Source: Longimicrobium sp. (GTDB lineage: Bacteria > Gemmatimonadota > Gemmatimonadetes > Longimicrobiales > Longimicrobiaceae). From it: DNA of 64,000 nucleotides. The notes under the pieces are model-generated. The model saw nothing but the letters and a program-made list of their open reading frames with translations, searched no databases and had not been told where the DNA came from. Position numbers and translations under genes: made by a program. The number at the start of each line of letters is the position of its first letter. Positions within the stretch are counted from its first letter, which is position 1. The DNA lies in contig NZ_DASVSF010000002.1 in the NCBI RefSeq assembly GCF_036388275.1, positions 343,008 to 407,007 of the forward strand, read 5' to 3'. Positions 63,741 to 64,000 of the stretch are shown in pieces.

Positions 63741-64000
63741 CTACGTCAGTTCCAGACCAAGCCGCTTGGTCAGGAATCCATAGTAGGTCAGTCCCGCCGG
63801 TGGCCGGCAGGCACGCTGGCTCCTACGCTTGAGGTGCTTGGTCAAGCGACTCACTACGTACGCGTTCACCTTTCGATGGGCGCGGCGCGGGTGCCCGTAG
63901 CTGAAATACCCTCTCCAGCCCCGAAGCTCCTGGCTCACCTGCTGAACCAGTTCGGACACGGGCACGAAGCACTGCTTCGGCCCTGTCAGCTCCCGGACGC
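63741..64000 (-). CDS. Group II intron reverse transcriptase/maturase, C-terminal part
   Basis: The reading frame is open to the window end, so this is the 3' end of the gene. 'VRELTGPKQCFVPVSELVQQ' leads into the maturase-specific domain 'ELRGWRGYFSYGHPRR' with 'AYVVSRLTKHLKRRS' and ends 'GLTYYGFLTKRLGLELT'. This is the group II intron maturase (GIIM) pattern, which binds intron RNA for splicing and retrohoming. The RT domain and any endonuclease domain lie outside the window (the C-terminus shows no HNH motif). Confidence 0.88.
   Translation of the reverse strand, partial: VRELTGPKQCFVPVSELVQQVSQELRGWRGYFSYGHPRRAHRKVNAYVVSRLTKHLKRRSQRACRPPAGLTYYGFLTKRLGLELT

Overview
The window is about 64 kb of very G+C-rich bacterial chromosome from a diderm (outer-membrane) organism. 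TonB-dependent receptors, an Omp85 protein next to a TamB-like protein, many short lipoproteins and the overall gene style fit Gemmatimonadota. Two Cys-rich peptides with a pinensin-type leader, plus clusters of modular intergenic repeats, make a Longimicrobium-like member of that phylum my best guess. This is inference from gene style; no 16S rRNA or other taxonomic marker is present, and I see no tRNA, rRNA or CRISPR array.

Layout. 0-3 kb: 3' end of a TonB-dependent receptor, a lipoprotein, and a frameshifted second copy of the receptor 3' end. 3-9.3 kb: a two-domain HicB-like protein, pckA, small hypothetical proteins, and an ABC exporter whose two genes are separated by a probable small RNA or attenuator. 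9.4-14 kb: an ECF sigma / anti-sigma / TonB-receptor module and a membrane protein. 14-22 kb (minus strand): an outer-membrane protein, a PAS-only protein, an AAA ATPase + DUF4276 pair that may be a defence system, and an overlapping NDH-2 / alpha-beta hydrolase / amidohydrolase operon. 21.8-22.7 kb: a repeat cluster. 22.7-28 kb: L,D-transpeptidase, lipoprotein, erythromycin-esterase-like protein, FAD oxidoreductase. 28.3-29 kb: two tandem pinensin-like precursors. 29-34.4 kb: Thr/Ser dehydratase, MoeB-rhodanese, DedA, LysM protein coupled to a low-molecular-weight phosphatase. 34.5-38.4 kb: a low-G+C, 1322-residue Mrr-nuclease/NACHT protein that looks horizontally acquired and resembles bacterial NLR/Avs antiphage proteins. 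38.5-47 kb: fructosamine-kinase-like protein, cardiolipin-synthase-like protein, lytic transglycosylase, metalloenzyme-HEAT-HAD operon, infA, saccharopine-dehydrogenase-like protein. 47-48 kb: an orphan Xre/ParS-type antitoxin between repeat clusters. 48.5-58.6 kb: PBP1A, Omp85, TamB-like envelope genes. 58.6-64 kb: repeats, APC permease, TPR protein, lipoprotein, glycerophosphodiesterase, and the 3' end of a group II intron that runs off the right edge.

The main biological themes are cell-envelope building (PBP1A, lytic transglycosylase, L,D-transpeptidase, Omp85/TamB, cardiolipin synthase), acquired defence-like genes, and peptide natural-product precursors without their enzymes nearby. A mosaic of at least four intergenic repeat families recurs in most of the larger gene-free gaps. 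Most starts were chosen from Shine-Dalgarno (SD) spacing, overlaps and signal peptides and are predictions.
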